Below, piece by piece: positions 42,690 through 51,990 of a stretch of 64,000 nucleotides of DNA. The notes beneath the pieces were generated by a model, which worked only from the letters and a program-made list of their open reading frames with translations, made no database searches and was not told the DNA's origin. Numbering within the stretch: position 1 is the first letter of the stretch; every line of letters begins with the position of its first letter. The stretch is taken from contig JBBQUT010000004.1 in NCBI GenBank assembly GCA_038212215.1, positions 62,001-126,000 of the forward strand. Reading direction: 5' to 3'. The position numbers and the translations under genes were made by a program. Source of the DNA: JALZAI01 sp038212215 (lineage in GTDB: Bacteria; Actinomycetota; Actinomycetes; Mycobacteriales; Jatrophihabitantaceae).

Positions 42690-45394
42690 CAGCGCCCGGA
42701 CAGCTGCGCGCGCACCGCCGCGAAGGCGTCGGCGAGCTTGCCGGCGTCGCCACCCGCGCCCTGCGCGAGGTCGGCCTTGCCGCCGCCACCCGCGCCGAGC
42801 ACCGGCGCGAACGTGCGCACCAGCGCCCCCGCCGCGAGCCCCGCAGCCTGGCCGGCCGCGTTGACCGTCGCGACGAAGCTGACTCCGCCACCTTCGCCGG
42901 GCGACGCGAGCAGAACCACCGCTGGAGCGTCGGGCCGGAGCCGCCCGCGGACGTCCATCGCGAGCGAACGCAACTCGTTGCCGCTGACGCCGGCGGGGGC
43001 CTCGGCTGCGACCAGTTGAACTCCACCGAAATCCTGTGCCGCCGCGGCGAGCGCACCGGCGCTGGCGAGCACCTGGGCGACCCGCAATCGGCCCAGCTCG
43101 CGTTCGGCGGACTTGAGGCGCTCGAGCACGCCGCCGATCCGCTCCGGCAACTCGTCCGGCCGCGCCTTGAACTCGCTCGCCAACGACTGCATTAGCACAT
43201 GCTCGCGAGCGAGGTAGCGAAACGCGTCGAGCCCGACCAGTGCCTCGACCCGGCGCACCCCTGAGCCGATGGACGCCTCACCCAGCAGTTTCACCATGCC
43301 GATGACCGAACTGCGTGGCACGTGCGTGCCGCCGCACAGCTCGCGCGAGTAGTCGCCGATCTCGACGATGCGCACCCGCTCGCCGTACTTCTCGCCGAAC
43401 ATCGCGATCGCGCCGAGCCGGCGCGCTTCGGCCTGGTCGGTGACGAACCACCGCACTTCCAGATCGCGTAGCAACACGTCGTTGATCTCGTCCTCGACGT
43501 CGCCGAGCACGCTGTGCGCAACCGCCGACGGCGTGGTGAAGTCGAAGCGCAGTCGCCCGGGCGCATTGAGCGAGCCCGCCTGCGCGGCGGAGTCCCCGAG
43601 CGCCTTGCGCAGGCCGGCATGCAACAGGTGCGTGGCGGAGTGGCTACGCGACACCGACGCGCGCCGCTCGATGTCGACCCTCGCCAAGGCGTGATCGCCG
43701 GGCCGCACCTCGCCGGACAGCACACTCGCGCGGTGCACGATCAGCCCGGGTACCGGCTGCTGGACGTCCACGATCGTCAACTCGGCCTCGTGGTCGGCTG
43801 CGCTGATCGAGATCCGACCCCAGTCAGCCTGTTGCCCACCCCCTTCGGCGTAGAACGGCGTGACGTCCAGGACGAGTTCGACGTCGTCGCCTTCGTGCAC
43901 CGCCGGCAGCAGGCCCGCCGGACCGATCAGCGCGGTGACCACCGACTCGTGCACGACCTCGGTGTAGCCAGTGAACCGTGCAGGCCCGGCTTCCAGCGCC
44001 GACCGGTACACCGATAGGTCGATGTGCGCGGTCTTCTTGTCGCGGGCGTCGGCCTTGGCGCGAGCCCGCTGCTCGGCCATCAGCCGGCGAAACCCCATCT
44101 CGTCGATGGCGATGCCCTGCTCGGCAGCCATTTCGAGGGTGAGATCGATCGGGAAGCCGTACGTGTCGTGCAGCTGGAAGGCCTTGTCGCCGGACAGCAC
44201 CGCGCTGCCCGCGCGCTTGGTGTCAGCCACGGCAAGATCGAGAATCGTCGTCCCGGCCCGCAGCGTGTGCCGAAACGCTTCTTCCTCGCCGTAGGCATAG
44301 CTCGCGATGCGGTCGAAGTCGCTCGCCAGTTCGGGGTAGGAGGGCGCCATGCAGTCACGCGCGACGGGCAACAGTTCGGGCAGGGCAGGGTCCTCGTATC
44401 CCAGCAGTCGCATCGAACGGATCGCGCGGCGCAGAATCCGGCGCAGGACGTAGCCGCGACCCTCGTTGCCGGGGCGCACACCGTCGCCGATGAGCATCAG
44501 CGCCGAGCGGACGTGGTCGGCGATCACCCGGAGCCGGACGTCGTCGGGGTGCGACTCATGGGCGGCGCGGCCAGAATGCGCGCCGTATACCGTGCCCGAC
44601 AACTGCGCAGCCCGGTCGAGGATCGGACGTGTCTGGTCGATCTCGTACAGATTGTCGACGCCCTGCAGCAGGGTGGCGACCCGTTCCATGCCCATGCCGG
44701 TGTCGATGTTCTTCGCCGGCAGTTCGCCGAGCACTTGGAAGTCGGACTTCGCCGGTCCCGTACTCGCCCCACGCTCGTTCTGCATGAAGACGAGGTTCCA
44801 GAATTCCATGTAACGGTCTTCGTCGACCTCCGGGCCGCCCTCGGTGCCGTAGTCGGGGCCGCGGTCGTAATACAGCTCGCTGCACGGCCCGCAGGGCCCC
44901 GGCACGCCCATCGACCAGAAATTGTCGTCCATTCCGCGGCGCACGATGCGCTCGAGCGGCAGGCCGATCTGCTTGTGCCAGATATCGACGGCCTCCTCGT
45001 CGTCGAGGTAGACCGTCGCCCAGATCCGGTCGCCGTCGAGCCCGAAACCCCCGTCAGCCACGGAGTTGGTCGACAGTTGCCAGGCGAGCCGGATGGCTTC
45101 GTCCTTGAAGTAATCACCGAAACTGAAGTTGCCGTTCATTTGGAAGAACGTGCCGTGCCGGGTGGTCTTGCCAACCTCGTCGATGTCCAGCGTGCGAATG
45201 CACTTCTGGATGCTGGTGGCGCGCGGCCACGGCGCTTTCTGCTGGCCGACGAAGTACGGCACGAACTGCACCATTCCGGCGACCACGAACAGCAGGTTCG
45301 GGTCGTCGTAGGGCAGCGGCAAGCTGGGCACCACATGGTGGCCGTTCGTCTCGAAGTGCCCCAGGAACCGCTGCCGGATGTCGGCCGACTTCAC
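42689..45394 (-). CDS. alaS: Alanyl-tRNA synthetase
   Basis: Charges tRNA-Ala and clears mischarged Ser/Gly. The 901-residue protein has the full domain set: class II core (IRQRFLGHFETNGHHVVPS, FFQMNGNFSFGDYFK), editing domain with zinc site SRSHSATHLLHAGLRKAL and RELCGGTHVPRSS, and the C-Ala domain ending with ALVRTFAPVLGAGGGGKADLAQG split over glycine-rich segments. The GTG start overlaps the DUF6167 stop (GTGA). Confidence 0.97.
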   Translation of the reverse strand: MKSADIRQRFLGHFETNGHHVVPSLPLPYDDPNLLFVVAGMVQFVPYFVGQQKAPWPRATSIQKCIRTLDIDEVGKTTRHGTFFQMNGNFSFGDYFKDEAIRLAWQLSTNSVADGGFGLDGDRIWATVYLDDEEAVDIWHKQIGLPLERIVRRGMDDNFWSMGVPGPCGPCSELYYDRGPDYGTEGGPEVDEDRYMEFWNLVFMQNERGASTGPAKSDFQVLGELPAKNIDTGMGMERVATLLQGVDNLYEIDQTRPILDRAAQLSGTVYGAHSGRAAHESHPDDVRLRVIADHVRSALMLIGDGVRPGNEGRGYVLRRILRRAIRSMRLLGYEDPALPELLPVARDCMAPSYPELASDFDRIASYAYGEEEAFRHTLRAGTTILDLAVADTKRAGSAVLSGDKAFQLHDTYGFPIDLTLEMAAEQGIAIDEMGFRRLMAEQRARAKADARDKKTAHIDLSVYRSALEAGPARFTGYTEVVHESVVTALIGPAGLLPAVHEGDDVELVLDVTPFYAEGGGQQADWGRISISAADHEAELTIVDVQQPVPGLIVHRASVLSGEVRPGDHALARVDIERRASVSRSHSATHLLHAGLRKALGDSAAQAGSLNAPGRLRFDFTTPSAVAHSVLGDVEDEINDVLLRDLEVRWFVTDQAEARRLGAIAMFGEKYGERVRIVEIGDYSRELCGGTHVPRSSVIGMVKLLGEASIGSGVRRVEALVGLDAFRYLAREHVLMQSLASEFKARPDELPERIGGVLERLKSAERELGRLRVAQVLASAGALAAAAQDFGGVQLVAAEAPAGVSGNELRSLAMDVRGRLRPDAPAVVLLASPGEGGGVSFVATVNAAGQAAGLAAGALVRTFAPVLGAGGGGKADLAQGAGGDAGKLADAFAAVRAQLSGR

Positions 45395-45654
45395 GTTGTC
45401 CCTTCGGCTCCGGCTTCGACGCTGGCGGCGCTGCCGTCCAGACCCGTGCTCTCGCGCAGTTGCGCCTCGCGCTCGTGCATGGCCGAGCGAACGTCCGCGC
45501 CGAACTCGCGAATCGACTGACCGAGATCGACCAGCGCGTCACCGAGTGAGGCGGCCATGCTGCCCGGCGTCAGCCGCTGCGCGGCGCGCTGCAGCTTGCG
45601 CACGACGAGGACGCCGATGGTGACGCCCATGGCGAGCCAGAAGAGCCTGCGCAC
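45391..45654 (-). CDS. DUF6167 family protein
   Basis: An 87-residue protein with one N-terminal membrane helix (RRLFWLAMGVTIGVLVVRKL) followed by an amphipathic helix (LGDALVDLGQSIREFGADVR). It matches the small actinobacterial DUF6167 family, which sits just before alaS. The function is unknown. The GTG start is at 45654. The stop overlaps alaS. Confidence 0.78.
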   Translation of the reverse strand: MRRLFWLAMGVTIGVLVVRKLQRAAQRLTPGSMAASLGDALVDLGQSIREFGADVRSAMHEREAQLRESTGLDGSAASVEAGAEGTT

Positions 45655-45686
45655 CTACGCCACCTCCTTCGCGCCAACGATCATCA

Positions 45687-46091
45687 CTAGCCCGCCTTCC
45701 GGGTACTGCGGCGGGAATGCCGGGCGTCGCGCACGACCTGCGCGTCGCGGCGAGTCTGGACGGACTTTCGCACGCCGTAGCTGAAGGCGGCCACCTTGAT
45801 CAACGGACTGCCCACGGTGCTCGACACCACCGAGGTGAGCGCGGCGGCGTTGGTCGTCATCGAATTGACGTTCTTCGCGATGCCTTCGACCTGGACGAGC
45901 TGAGCGTTGACCTGGGTGAGCGTGCCCTGCGCGTCGTCGAGCAGCGGCGAGACGCCGTCATGCGTCTTGCGGATTGCGAGCGTCGCCTCGTCGAGCGTCT
46001 TGCCCAACTTCAGCAGTGGGACAGCCAGCAACAGCACGAGCAGGACGAACGCGCCGGCTGCGATGAGCGCGGCAATGGCCCCTCCGGACAC
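45687..46091 (-). CDS. DUF948 family membrane protein
   Basis: A 134-residue protein with an N-terminal membrane helix (AIAALIAAGAFVLLVLLLAV) and a long coiled-coil type helix (TLDEATLAIRKTHDGVSPLL, then VNAQLVQVEGIAKNVNSMTT). This matches DUF948. GTG at 46091 is the start because AGGAGG lies six bases upstream; a TTG at 46106 would include that site. It precedes DUF6167 and alaS in the same direction. Confidence 0.78.
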   Translation of the reverse strand: MSGGAIAALIAAGAFVLLVLLLAVPLLKLGKTLDEATLAIRKTHDGVSPLLDDAQGTLTQVNAQLVQVEGIAKNVNSMTTNAAALTSVVSSTVGSPLIKVAAFSYGVRKSVQTRRDAQVVRDARHSRRSTRKAG

Positions 46092-46148
46092 CGGTGGCCT
46101 CCTCAAAGATGGTCGGTGCGGGCGTACAACCGCCCCGACCCTATCGGG

Positions 46149-47504
46149 TCAGCTCGGCGGGTTCGCAGGGTCGGACCCGCCCCGCACTGCTGCCCGCAGC
46201 TTCGCCAGCCGTTCGGCCAGCGAACGCTCGGCGCCGCGCACCGCCGGAACGTAGTAGTCGCGCCCGACCAGCTCGTCGGGGGCATACTGCTGCTCGACCA
46301 CACCGTCTGCGTTGTCGTGCGGGTAGCGGTATCGCCGAGCGTGCCCGAGCTTGGCTGCGCCTGCGTAGTGACCGTCTCGCAGGGCTGCTGGCACCGAGCC
46401 CGCCAGCCCTGCGCGGACGTCGGCGAGCGCGGCGTCGATCGCGCTGATCACGGCGTTGGACTTCGGCGCGAGCGCCAGGTGGATCGTCGCCTGGGCGAGA
46501 TTGATGCGAGCCTCAGGCATCCCGATGAGCTGCACGGCCTGCGCGGCGGCGGTGGCTGCGAGCAGCGCGCTCGGGTCGGCGAGACCGATGTCTTCAGACG
46601 CGTGCACCACGAGGCGCCGCGCGATGAACCGCGCGTCCTCCCCAGCCTCGATCATGCGGGCGAGATAGTGCAGCGCGGCATCGGGGTCTGAGCCGCGGAT
46701 CGACTTGATGAACGCGCTGATCACGTCGTAGTGCTGGTCACCGTCGCGGTCATAGCGCACTGCCGCGGTGTCGACAGCCTGTTCGAGGGTCGCCAGGTCG
46801 ATGCTCGCCGCACCCTCGGCCGCGGCCGTCCCCGCCGCCGCTTCGAGAGCGGTCAGCGCCCGCCGCGCGTCACCGCCCGACATCCGCAGCAGGTGCGCGC
46901 GGGCATCGTCGTCCAGGCGTAGCTGACCAGCCAGGCCTCGCTCGTCCACGAGCGCCCGGTCGACGAGCGTCGCTACCGAGTCGTCGTCGAGGGGTTGCAG
47001 CGTCAGCAGCAGGCTTCGAGACAGCAACGGCGAGACGATGGAGAAGAACGGGTTCTCGGTGGTCGCCGCGACCAGCGTGACGTGGCGCGCTTCGACGGCC
47101 CCGAGCAGGGAATCCTGTTGCGTCTTGGAGAAACGGTGAATCTCGTCGATGAACAGCACCGTCTGCCGGCCACTACGGCCGAGCTCGGTCTTCGCCCGGG
47201 CGATCACCTCGCGGACGTCCTTCACGCCGGCGTTGAGCGCCGAGAGCTGTTCGAAGCGGCGGTTCGTCGCGCTCGACACGATCAGCGCCAGCGTTGTCTT
47301 GCCAGTGCCGGGCGGGCCGAACATGATCAGCGACAGCGGCGCGTCGCCCTCGATGAGGCGGCGCAACGGCGAACCCGCCGCCAGCAGGTGTTGCTGGCCG
47401 ACGACCTCGTCGAGCGTGCGCGGGCGCATCCGTGCTGCGAGCGGCGCGGCCGGGTCGATCTCGACCGGCGGCGGCTGCGGGAGGTCCGGCTCGAACAGCG
47501 TCAC
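46149..47504 (-). CDS. rarA: Replication-associated recombination protein A
   Basis: AAA+ ATPase (MgsA/RarA/WRNIP1) acting at stalled replication forks, 451 residues. Seen are PLAARMRPRTLDEVVGQQHLL at the start, the Walker A GPPGTGKTTLALIV, the Walker B TVLFIDEIHRFSKTQQD, sensor region AATTENPFF, and the C-terminal tetramerisation part (YDVISAFIKSIRGSDPDAAL, RRYRYPHDNADG). GTG at 47504 begins the short tail TLFEPDL before the conserved region. The in-frame extension upstream has no family match. Confidence 0.93.
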   Translation of the reverse strand: MTLFEPDLPQPPPVEIDPAAPLAARMRPRTLDEVVGQQHLLAAGSPLRRLIEGDAPLSLIMFGPPGTGKTTLALIVSSATNRRFEQLSALNAGVKDVREVIARAKTELGRSGRQTVLFIDEIHRFSKTQQDSLLGAVEARHVTLVAATTENPFFSIVSPLLSRSLLLTLQPLDDDSVATLVDRALVDERGLAGQLRLDDDARAHLLRMSGGDARRALTALEAAAGTAAAEGAASIDLATLEQAVDTAAVRYDRDGDQHYDVISAFIKSIRGSDPDAALHYLARMIEAGEDARFIARRLVVHASEDIGLADPSALLAATAAAQAVQLIGMPEARINLAQATIHLALAPKSNAVISAIDAALADVRAGLAGSVPAALRDGHYAGAAKLGHARRYRYPHDNADGVVEQQYAPDELVGRDYYVPAVRGAERSLAERLAKLRAAVRGGSDPANPPS

Positions 47505-47580
47505 TGCCCCAGCGTAGGAGTCCGCATATTCTGGGATGGCATCCGATCGAGGAGTTGGAATGGGTTCGCTGTCTGCGACC

Positions 47581-47635
47581 AGGTCGTTGGCCATTGCGCA
47601 GCGCTCGGGCGCTGCAGATGGCGCAATGATCATCG
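47581..47635. repeat. Palindromic repeat, copy 3
   Basis: Third copy of the family at 2070-2124 and 19235-19289. It aligns without gaps over 51 bases, with 16 of 20 identical positions to copy 2 in the left arm and 21 of 28 in the right. An 8-bp outer stem (CATTGCGC 47592-47599 with GCGCAATG 47621-47628) is perfect. It lies between the divergent rarA and CpaE-like genes. Confidence 0.6.
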
Positions 47636-47669
47636 GCATCGCTTGCCTGCTGCGGCGCGGCGCTGCGTC

Positions 47670-48113
47670 ATGATCACGCTCTCGACGGCGCGACGGCTGC
47701 GCGACGGGGGCGTGCGCTGGACGCCGACGTCCGGTGACCGGTTCGTCGTGTCCGAACGCGGCATGGACGACGAGGTCTTCACGCTCTCGGATATGACCGT
47801 CGAAGTGCACCGATTCCCCGGCGAGCAGGTCATCGGCTTCAACGGCACCGTCGAATGGGCGTTGGACTCGATTGAGATGGAGCAAGCTGTGTGGTTGCCG
47901 AGCGAAGCGCAGTTGCGCGAACTGCTCGCCGGCACATTCCGGCGACTCGAGCGCGACACCAGCGGTTTCCAGGTCAGCATCGAGATCGACGGGCGCCCGG
48001 TGAGCGTCTGCGACGCCGACGCGTCCGAGGCCTACGCGCGGGCGCTGCTGCATCTAGTTACCGGCGACGACGTCACCGGCCAGCTTGTCGCACGCGACGA
48101 TCCGCACCGGTAG
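47670..48113 (+). CDS. Actinobacterial protein often labelled CpaE-like
   Basis: A 147-residue protein with the pattern ITLSTARRLRDGGVRWTPTSGDRFVV and FNGTVEWALDSIEMEQAVWLPSEAQLRELL. Similar actinobacterial proteins are often named pilus assembly protein CpaE. It has no P-loop, so that name is doubtful and the function is unknown. The ATG at 47670 is chosen because the conserved part begins there. It is divergent from rarA. Confidence 0.72.
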   Translation: MITLSTARRLRDGGVRWTPTSGDRFVVSERGMDDEVFTLSDMTVEVHRFPGEQVIGFNGTVEWALDSIEMEQAVWLPSEAQLRELLAGTFRRLERDTSGFQVSIEIDGRPVSVCDADASEAYARALLHLVTGDDVTGQLVARDDPHR

Positions 48114-48149
48114 TCGACCTCCGAGCGCCGCCGTCCGACCCGCGGCGGA

Positions 48150-48551
48150 TCAGACTATGACGACGCGTAGGAGTTTGTGCGCATTGGCCATCTGGTCGAA
48201 GTCTGCATCCTGCGTGATGACGGGCAGGCCATGTGCGATGGCGGTGGCTGCAATCAACGCATCGGTCAACCGCACCGTGCGGTGGATGCCGGCGCGTCGG
48301 CAATCATCGACAAGGTGGGCCCAGGCGCTGATGACCGACTCACTGATTGGGATCGGATGATCCGACTCCCGGGCCAGCGCAAGAGTGTCGGCGCGGCGCG
48401 CGCGATTGTCACTGTCATCCGTGGCGAGCACGCCGAGCTCCAATTCGCCCAGCGTGACCACTGACACCGCAACGCGATCAGGAAGCTGACCCATCGGCCG
48501 TTTGCCTGCTGTGGCGATGAATATGCCGGTGTCAAGGAGCCCGGAGCTCAC
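48150..48551 (-). CDS. vapC: PIN-domain toxin (VapC type)
   Basis: A 133-residue putative ribonuclease of a type II toxin-antitoxin pair. The acidic PIN residues are seen in LLDTGIFIA, in VTLGELELGVL, in LTDALIAATAI and in TQDADFDQ. These are the four expected positions. GTG at 48551 overlaps the antitoxin stop (GTGA). It probably cuts a tRNA or rRNA, though the target is unknown. Confidence 0.88.
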   Translation of the reverse strand: MSSGLLDTGIFIATAGKRPMGQLPDRVAVSVVTLGELELGVLATDDSDNRARRADTLALARESDHPIPISESVISAWAHLVDDCRRAGIHRTVRLTDALIAATAIAHGLPVITQDADFDQMANAHKLLRVVIV

Positions 48552-48790
48552 AGGTCAGCCAACGTCTCGCCGGCGAGCTCGTCCAGGTCCGTGCGCAATG
48601 CAGAGTCTGCCGCCCGGTAGGCGAGTTGATTGCGCAACGTCGGCCCCGACAGCCAGCGGGTGCGGCCACCGTGGGGAACGATGTCGGCAATCGGCTCACC
48701 ACGCACCGTCAGCGTCACGCGTTCGCCGGCCCGCACAGCATCCAGAACCCGACCGGTGCCGTTGCGGAGGTCACGAACACCGACAATCAT
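48548..48790 (-). CDS. vapB: Antitoxin (Phd/YefM-type VapB)
   Basis: An 80-residue antitoxin with a Phd/YefM-like DNA-binding N-terminus (VGVRDLRNGTGRVLDAVRAG, VTLTVRGEPIADIVP) and a C-terminal toxin-binding tail rich in Asp and Leu. It precedes and overlaps vapC, the usual order, and likely represses its own promoter in the 51-base gap after aspS. Confidence 0.87.
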   Translation of the reverse strand: MIVGVRDLRNGTGRVLDAVRAGERVTLTVRGEPIADIVPHGGRTRWLSGPTLRNQLAYRAADSALRTDLDELAGETLADL

Positions 48791-48841
48791 GTGCGACAGC
48801 GTTGCACTCCGGAAAGGCGAGTTCTCGCCGCAACCACAAGC

Positions 48842-50617
48842 CTATTCGTCCGGCCCTTCCACCTCGGCAACCGCGTCGATGCCGGCCTCCTTGCGCTGCT
48901 CTGCCGTGATCGGCGCAGGCGCCCCGGTGAGCGGGTCGTAACCGCCGCCGGTCTTGGGGAAGGCGATGACGTCGCGGATCGACTCGGTGCCCGACAGCAG
49001 GGCACAGATCCGGTCCCAGCCGAACGCTATGCCGCCGTGCGGCGGCGCGCCGTAGCTGAACGCGTCGAGCAGGAAGCCGAACTTCGAGCGCGCCTCGTCC
49101 TCGCTCAGGCCCATCACGGCGAACACGCGCTCCTGGACGGCACGGCGGTGGATACGGATCGACCCGCCGCCGATCTCGTTACCGTTGCACACGATGTCGT
49201 AGGCGTAGGCCAGTGCTGAGCCGGGGTCGGTGTCGAAGTTGTCGATCGACTCGGGCTTCGGCGAGGTGAATGCGTGGTGCACTGCCGTCCAGGCACCGGA
49301 TCCGACCGCGACGTCGCCGGCCGCTTGCGCCGCCGACGACGGCTCGAACAGCGGCGCGTCCACGATCCAGACGAACGACCACAGCGATTCGTCGATCAAT
49401 CCCAGCCGCCGTCCTATCTCCAGCCTGGCAGCGCCGAGCAAGCCACGGGCCGACGGCGCCGGCCCGGCAGCGAAGAACACGCAGTCGCCCGGTTGCGCGC
49501 TGACGTGCTCAGCCAGGCCGTCGCGCTCGGTCGCGGACAGGTTCTTCGCGACCGGTCCGGCGAGTGTGCCGTCGTCGCCGATCAGCACGTAGGCCAGGCC
49601 GCGGTGCCCGCGCTGCTTGGCGAACTCTTGCCACGCGTCCAGCTGCCGGCGCGGCTGCGAGGCACCACCTGGCATGACGACCGCGCCCACGTACGGTGCC
49701 TGGAACACGCGGAACGGGGTGTCGGCGAAGTACGCCGTGCAATCGGCGAGCTCCAGGCCCAAACGCAGATCCGGCTTGTCCGACCCGTAGCGGGTCATCG
49801 CGTCGGCGTAGGTCATCCGCGGGATCGGCGTCGCGACGGTGTAGCCGATCAACGACCACAGCGCCGTCAGCACCCGCTCCGCGACCGCGATCACGTCGTC
49901 CTGGTCGACGAAGCTCATCTCGATGTCGAGCTGGGTGAATTCCGGCTGACGGTCGGCGCGAAAGTCCTCGTCGCGGTAGCAGCGCGCGATCTGGAAGTAG
50001 CGTTCCATGCCCGCGACCATCAACAGCTGCTTGAACAGCTGCGGCGACTGCGGCAGCGCGTACCAGGACCCGGGTCGCAGCCGTGCCGGCACGACGAAGT
50101 CGCGTGCCCCTTCGGGCGTGGAGCGGGTCATCGTCGGCGTCTCGATCTCGACGAAGCCCTCGTCATAGAGCGTCTCGCGAGCGGCACGGTTGACCTTCGA
50201 GCGCAACCGAAGCGCCGCGGCGGGCCCTGGCCGGCGCAGATCCAGGTAGCGGTACTTCAGTCGGGCCTCCTCGCCGACTTCGGTGTGCTCATCGACCTGG
50301 AACGGCAGGGTGGCGGCCTCGTTGAGCACCTCCATCGTGGACGCGACGACCTCGATCTCGCCGGTCGCGATGCCCGGGTTGACGTTTCCTTCGGGTCGAA
50401 GCCGCACCTCACCGCTCACGGCGACGACCCACTCGTTGCGCAATTCGTGCGCCCGACCTTCATCGCGCAACACGACCTGCGCGCTGCCGGATGCGTCGCG
50501 CAGGTCGATGAAAGTGACCCCGCCGTGATCACGGCGGGTGGCCACCCAACCGGCGAGTGTCACGGTTTGCCCGGCATCGGCGGCCCGCAGCGCCCCGGCC
50601 TCGTGCGTGCGGATCAT
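48842..50617 (-). CDS. aspS: Aspartyl-tRNA synthetase
   Basis: Class IIb synthetase of 591 residues. The N-terminal OB-fold anticodon domain (VTLAGWVATRRDHGGVTFIDLRD) is followed by motif 2 (FFQIARCYRDEDFRADRQPEFTQLD split across a loop), the GAD insert, and motif 3 (GIAFGWDRICALLSG). ATG at 50617 is chosen since it opens with MIRTHEAGALR and overlaps the hisS stop (ATGA). Actinobacterial forms are often non-discriminating and may also charge tRNA-Asn; not decidable here. Confidence 0.96.
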   Translation of the reverse strand: MIRTHEAGALRAADAGQTVTLAGWVATRRDHGGVTFIDLRDASGSAQVVLRDEGRAHELRNEWVVAVSGEVRLRPEGNVNPGIATGEIEVVASTMEVLNEAATLPFQVDEHTEVGEEARLKYRYLDLRRPGPAAALRLRSKVNRAARETLYDEGFVEIETPTMTRSTPEGARDFVVPARLRPGSWYALPQSPQLFKQLLMVAGMERYFQIARCYRDEDFRADRQPEFTQLDIEMSFVDQDDVIAVAERVLTALWSLIGYTVATPIPRMTYADAMTRYGSDKPDLRLGLELADCTAYFADTPFRVFQAPYVGAVVMPGGASQPRRQLDAWQEFAKQRGHRGLAYVLIGDDGTLAGPVAKNLSATERDGLAEHVSAQPGDCVFFAAGPAPSARGLLGAARLEIGRRLGLIDESLWSFVWIVDAPLFEPSSAAQAAGDVAVGSGAWTAVHHAFTSPKPESIDNFDTDPGSALAYAYDIVCNGNEIGGGSIRIHRRAVQERVFAVMGLSEDEARSKFGFLLDAFSYGAPPHGGIAFGWDRICALLSGTESIRDVIAFPKTGGGYDPLTGAPAPITAEQRKEAGIDAVAEVEGPDE

Positions 50618-51990
50618 GCCTGCTCTTCCTGCTGTGCTGGGACGGTGGCGACGACCTGCGGGCGCAAGTCCTCGGCGGGCGGGCACCACCGGGCCGGATC
50701 GGCCGGCCCCTGCGCGCCGGTACGGATGTCCTTGACCTCGTCACCGGCGCAGTCAGCAGCGCCGGTGGAATCGCCGTTGGCAGCCGGGAACCAGACGAAC
50801 GGAATCCCGCGCCGTTCGGCGTAGCGAATCTGCTTGCCGTACTTCTGCGGCGCCGCGGCGACTTCGGTGCTGATCCCGCGGGAGCGCAACTGCTGAGCGA
50901 TCCGGTCGCAGCGCCCACGCGCGTCCTCGCTCGGCAACGCGACAAGGACGGCGGACGGCACCGCGCGCGACCCACGCAGCTGCCCGCGCTGAAACAGCGG
51001 AACTAACAATCTGGTGACTCCGAGCGAGATCCCCACGCCGGGATAGGTGGTCTTGCCGTCGCTGGCCAGCGAGTCGTAGCGCCCGCCCGAGCAGATCGAG
51101 CCGAGCCCTTCGAAACCGGTCATGCGGGTCTCGAATACCGTGCCGGTGTAGTAGTCCAGGCCCCGCGCAATCCGCAGGTCCGCCTCGACGACGACCCGAT
51201 CGCCGCTGATCCCGGCACAGCCGTCGATCACGGCGGCGAGCTCATCCAGACCGGCATCGAGCAGCGGGTGCGCCACGCCGAGCGACCACACCTTCGACAC
51301 GAACGACGAGTCGGAGGTTCGGATCTCGGCGAGCGCCAGGCACAGCGCCGCCTGGCTCTCGTCCAGCCCGGCCTCGTCGACGAGCTGCTTGGCAATAACT
51401 TCGGCGGGCACCTTGTCCAGCCGGTCGATCGCGCGCATGACGGCGGGCGCGTCCGGCGCGCCGATGCCGAGGCTGAAGCCCTCGATGAGTTTGCGGTTAC
51501 TGACCTGAAGTCGCAGCGGCGGCAGGAAGTCCAGACCGCTCAGCGCCTCGGCCATCACCCGCGCGATCTCGACATCGTGATGGAAGGGCAACACGTCGCG
51601 CGCGACGATGTCGATGTCGGCCTGGGTGAACTCGCGGTAGCGCCCCTCCTGCGGCCGCTCTCCGCGCCACACCTTCTGGATCTGGTAGCGGCGGAACGGG
51701 AAGTCCAGGCGCCCGGCGTTGTCGAGCACATAGCGCGCGAACGGCACGGTCAGGTCGAAGTGCAGGCCGAGACCGGCGTCGGCGTCGTCTGCTTCGGCGT
51801 GCAGCCGGCGCAGCACGTACACCTCCTTGTCGATTTCACCCTTACGCAGCAGCGAATCCAGCGGTTCGGCGGCACGGGTCTCGACCGGCGCGAAGCCGTG
51901 CAACTCGAAGACCGCACGCAACCCGTCCAGGACGGCCAGCTCGACGAAACGTTCTGCGGGCAGCAGCTCAGGGAACCCGGACAGGCTCAT
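50614..51990 (-). CDS. hisS: Histidyl-tRNA synthetase
   Basis: Class II synthetase of 458 residues. It has FDLTVPFARYVLDNAG, motif 2 (RYQIQKVWRGERPQEGRYREF), the histidine-specific region RIARGLDYYTGTVFE and motif 3 (GVGISLGVTRLL). The C-terminal anticodon domain follows. The ATG overlaps the MBL-fold stop (ATGA). The order MBL-hisS-aspS is a conserved actinobacterial group. Confidence 0.96.
   Translation of the reverse strand: MSLSGFPELLPAERFVELAVLDGLRAVFELHGFAPVETRAAEPLDSLLRKGEIDKEVYVLRRLHAEADDADAGLGLHFDLTVPFARYVLDNAGRLDFPFRRYQIQKVWRGERPQEGRYREFTQADIDIVARDVLPFHHDVEIARVMAEALSGLDFLPPLRLQVSNRKLIEGFSLGIGAPDAPAVMRAIDRLDKVPAEVIAKQLVDEAGLDESQAALCLALAEIRTSDSSFVSKVWSLGVAHPLLDAGLDELAAVIDGCAGISGDRVVVEADLRIARGLDYYTGTVFETRMTGFEGLGSICSGGRYDSLASDGKTTYPGVGISLGVTRLLVPLFQRGQLRGSRAVPSAVLVALPSEDARGRCDRIAQQLRSRGISTEVAAAPQKYGKQIRYAERRGIPFVWFPAANGDSTGAADCAGDEVKDIRTGAQGPADPARWCPPAEDLRPQVVATVPAQQEEQA

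Noticed and set aside
46149..48053. An N-terminal extension of rarA
   Set aside because: Codons upstream of 47504 have no match and run opposite the CpaE-like gene and through the palindromic repeat. RarA proteins begin near 47504.
48842..50617. Aspartyl-tRNA synthetase as the archaeal or discriminating type
   Set aside because: The GAD-type insert and bacterial length argue for the bacterial form. Discrimination of tRNA-Asn cannot be read by eye.
49274..50824. A 516-codon plus-strand frame over aspS
   Set aside because: It lacks any motif and is antisense to aspS and hisS.
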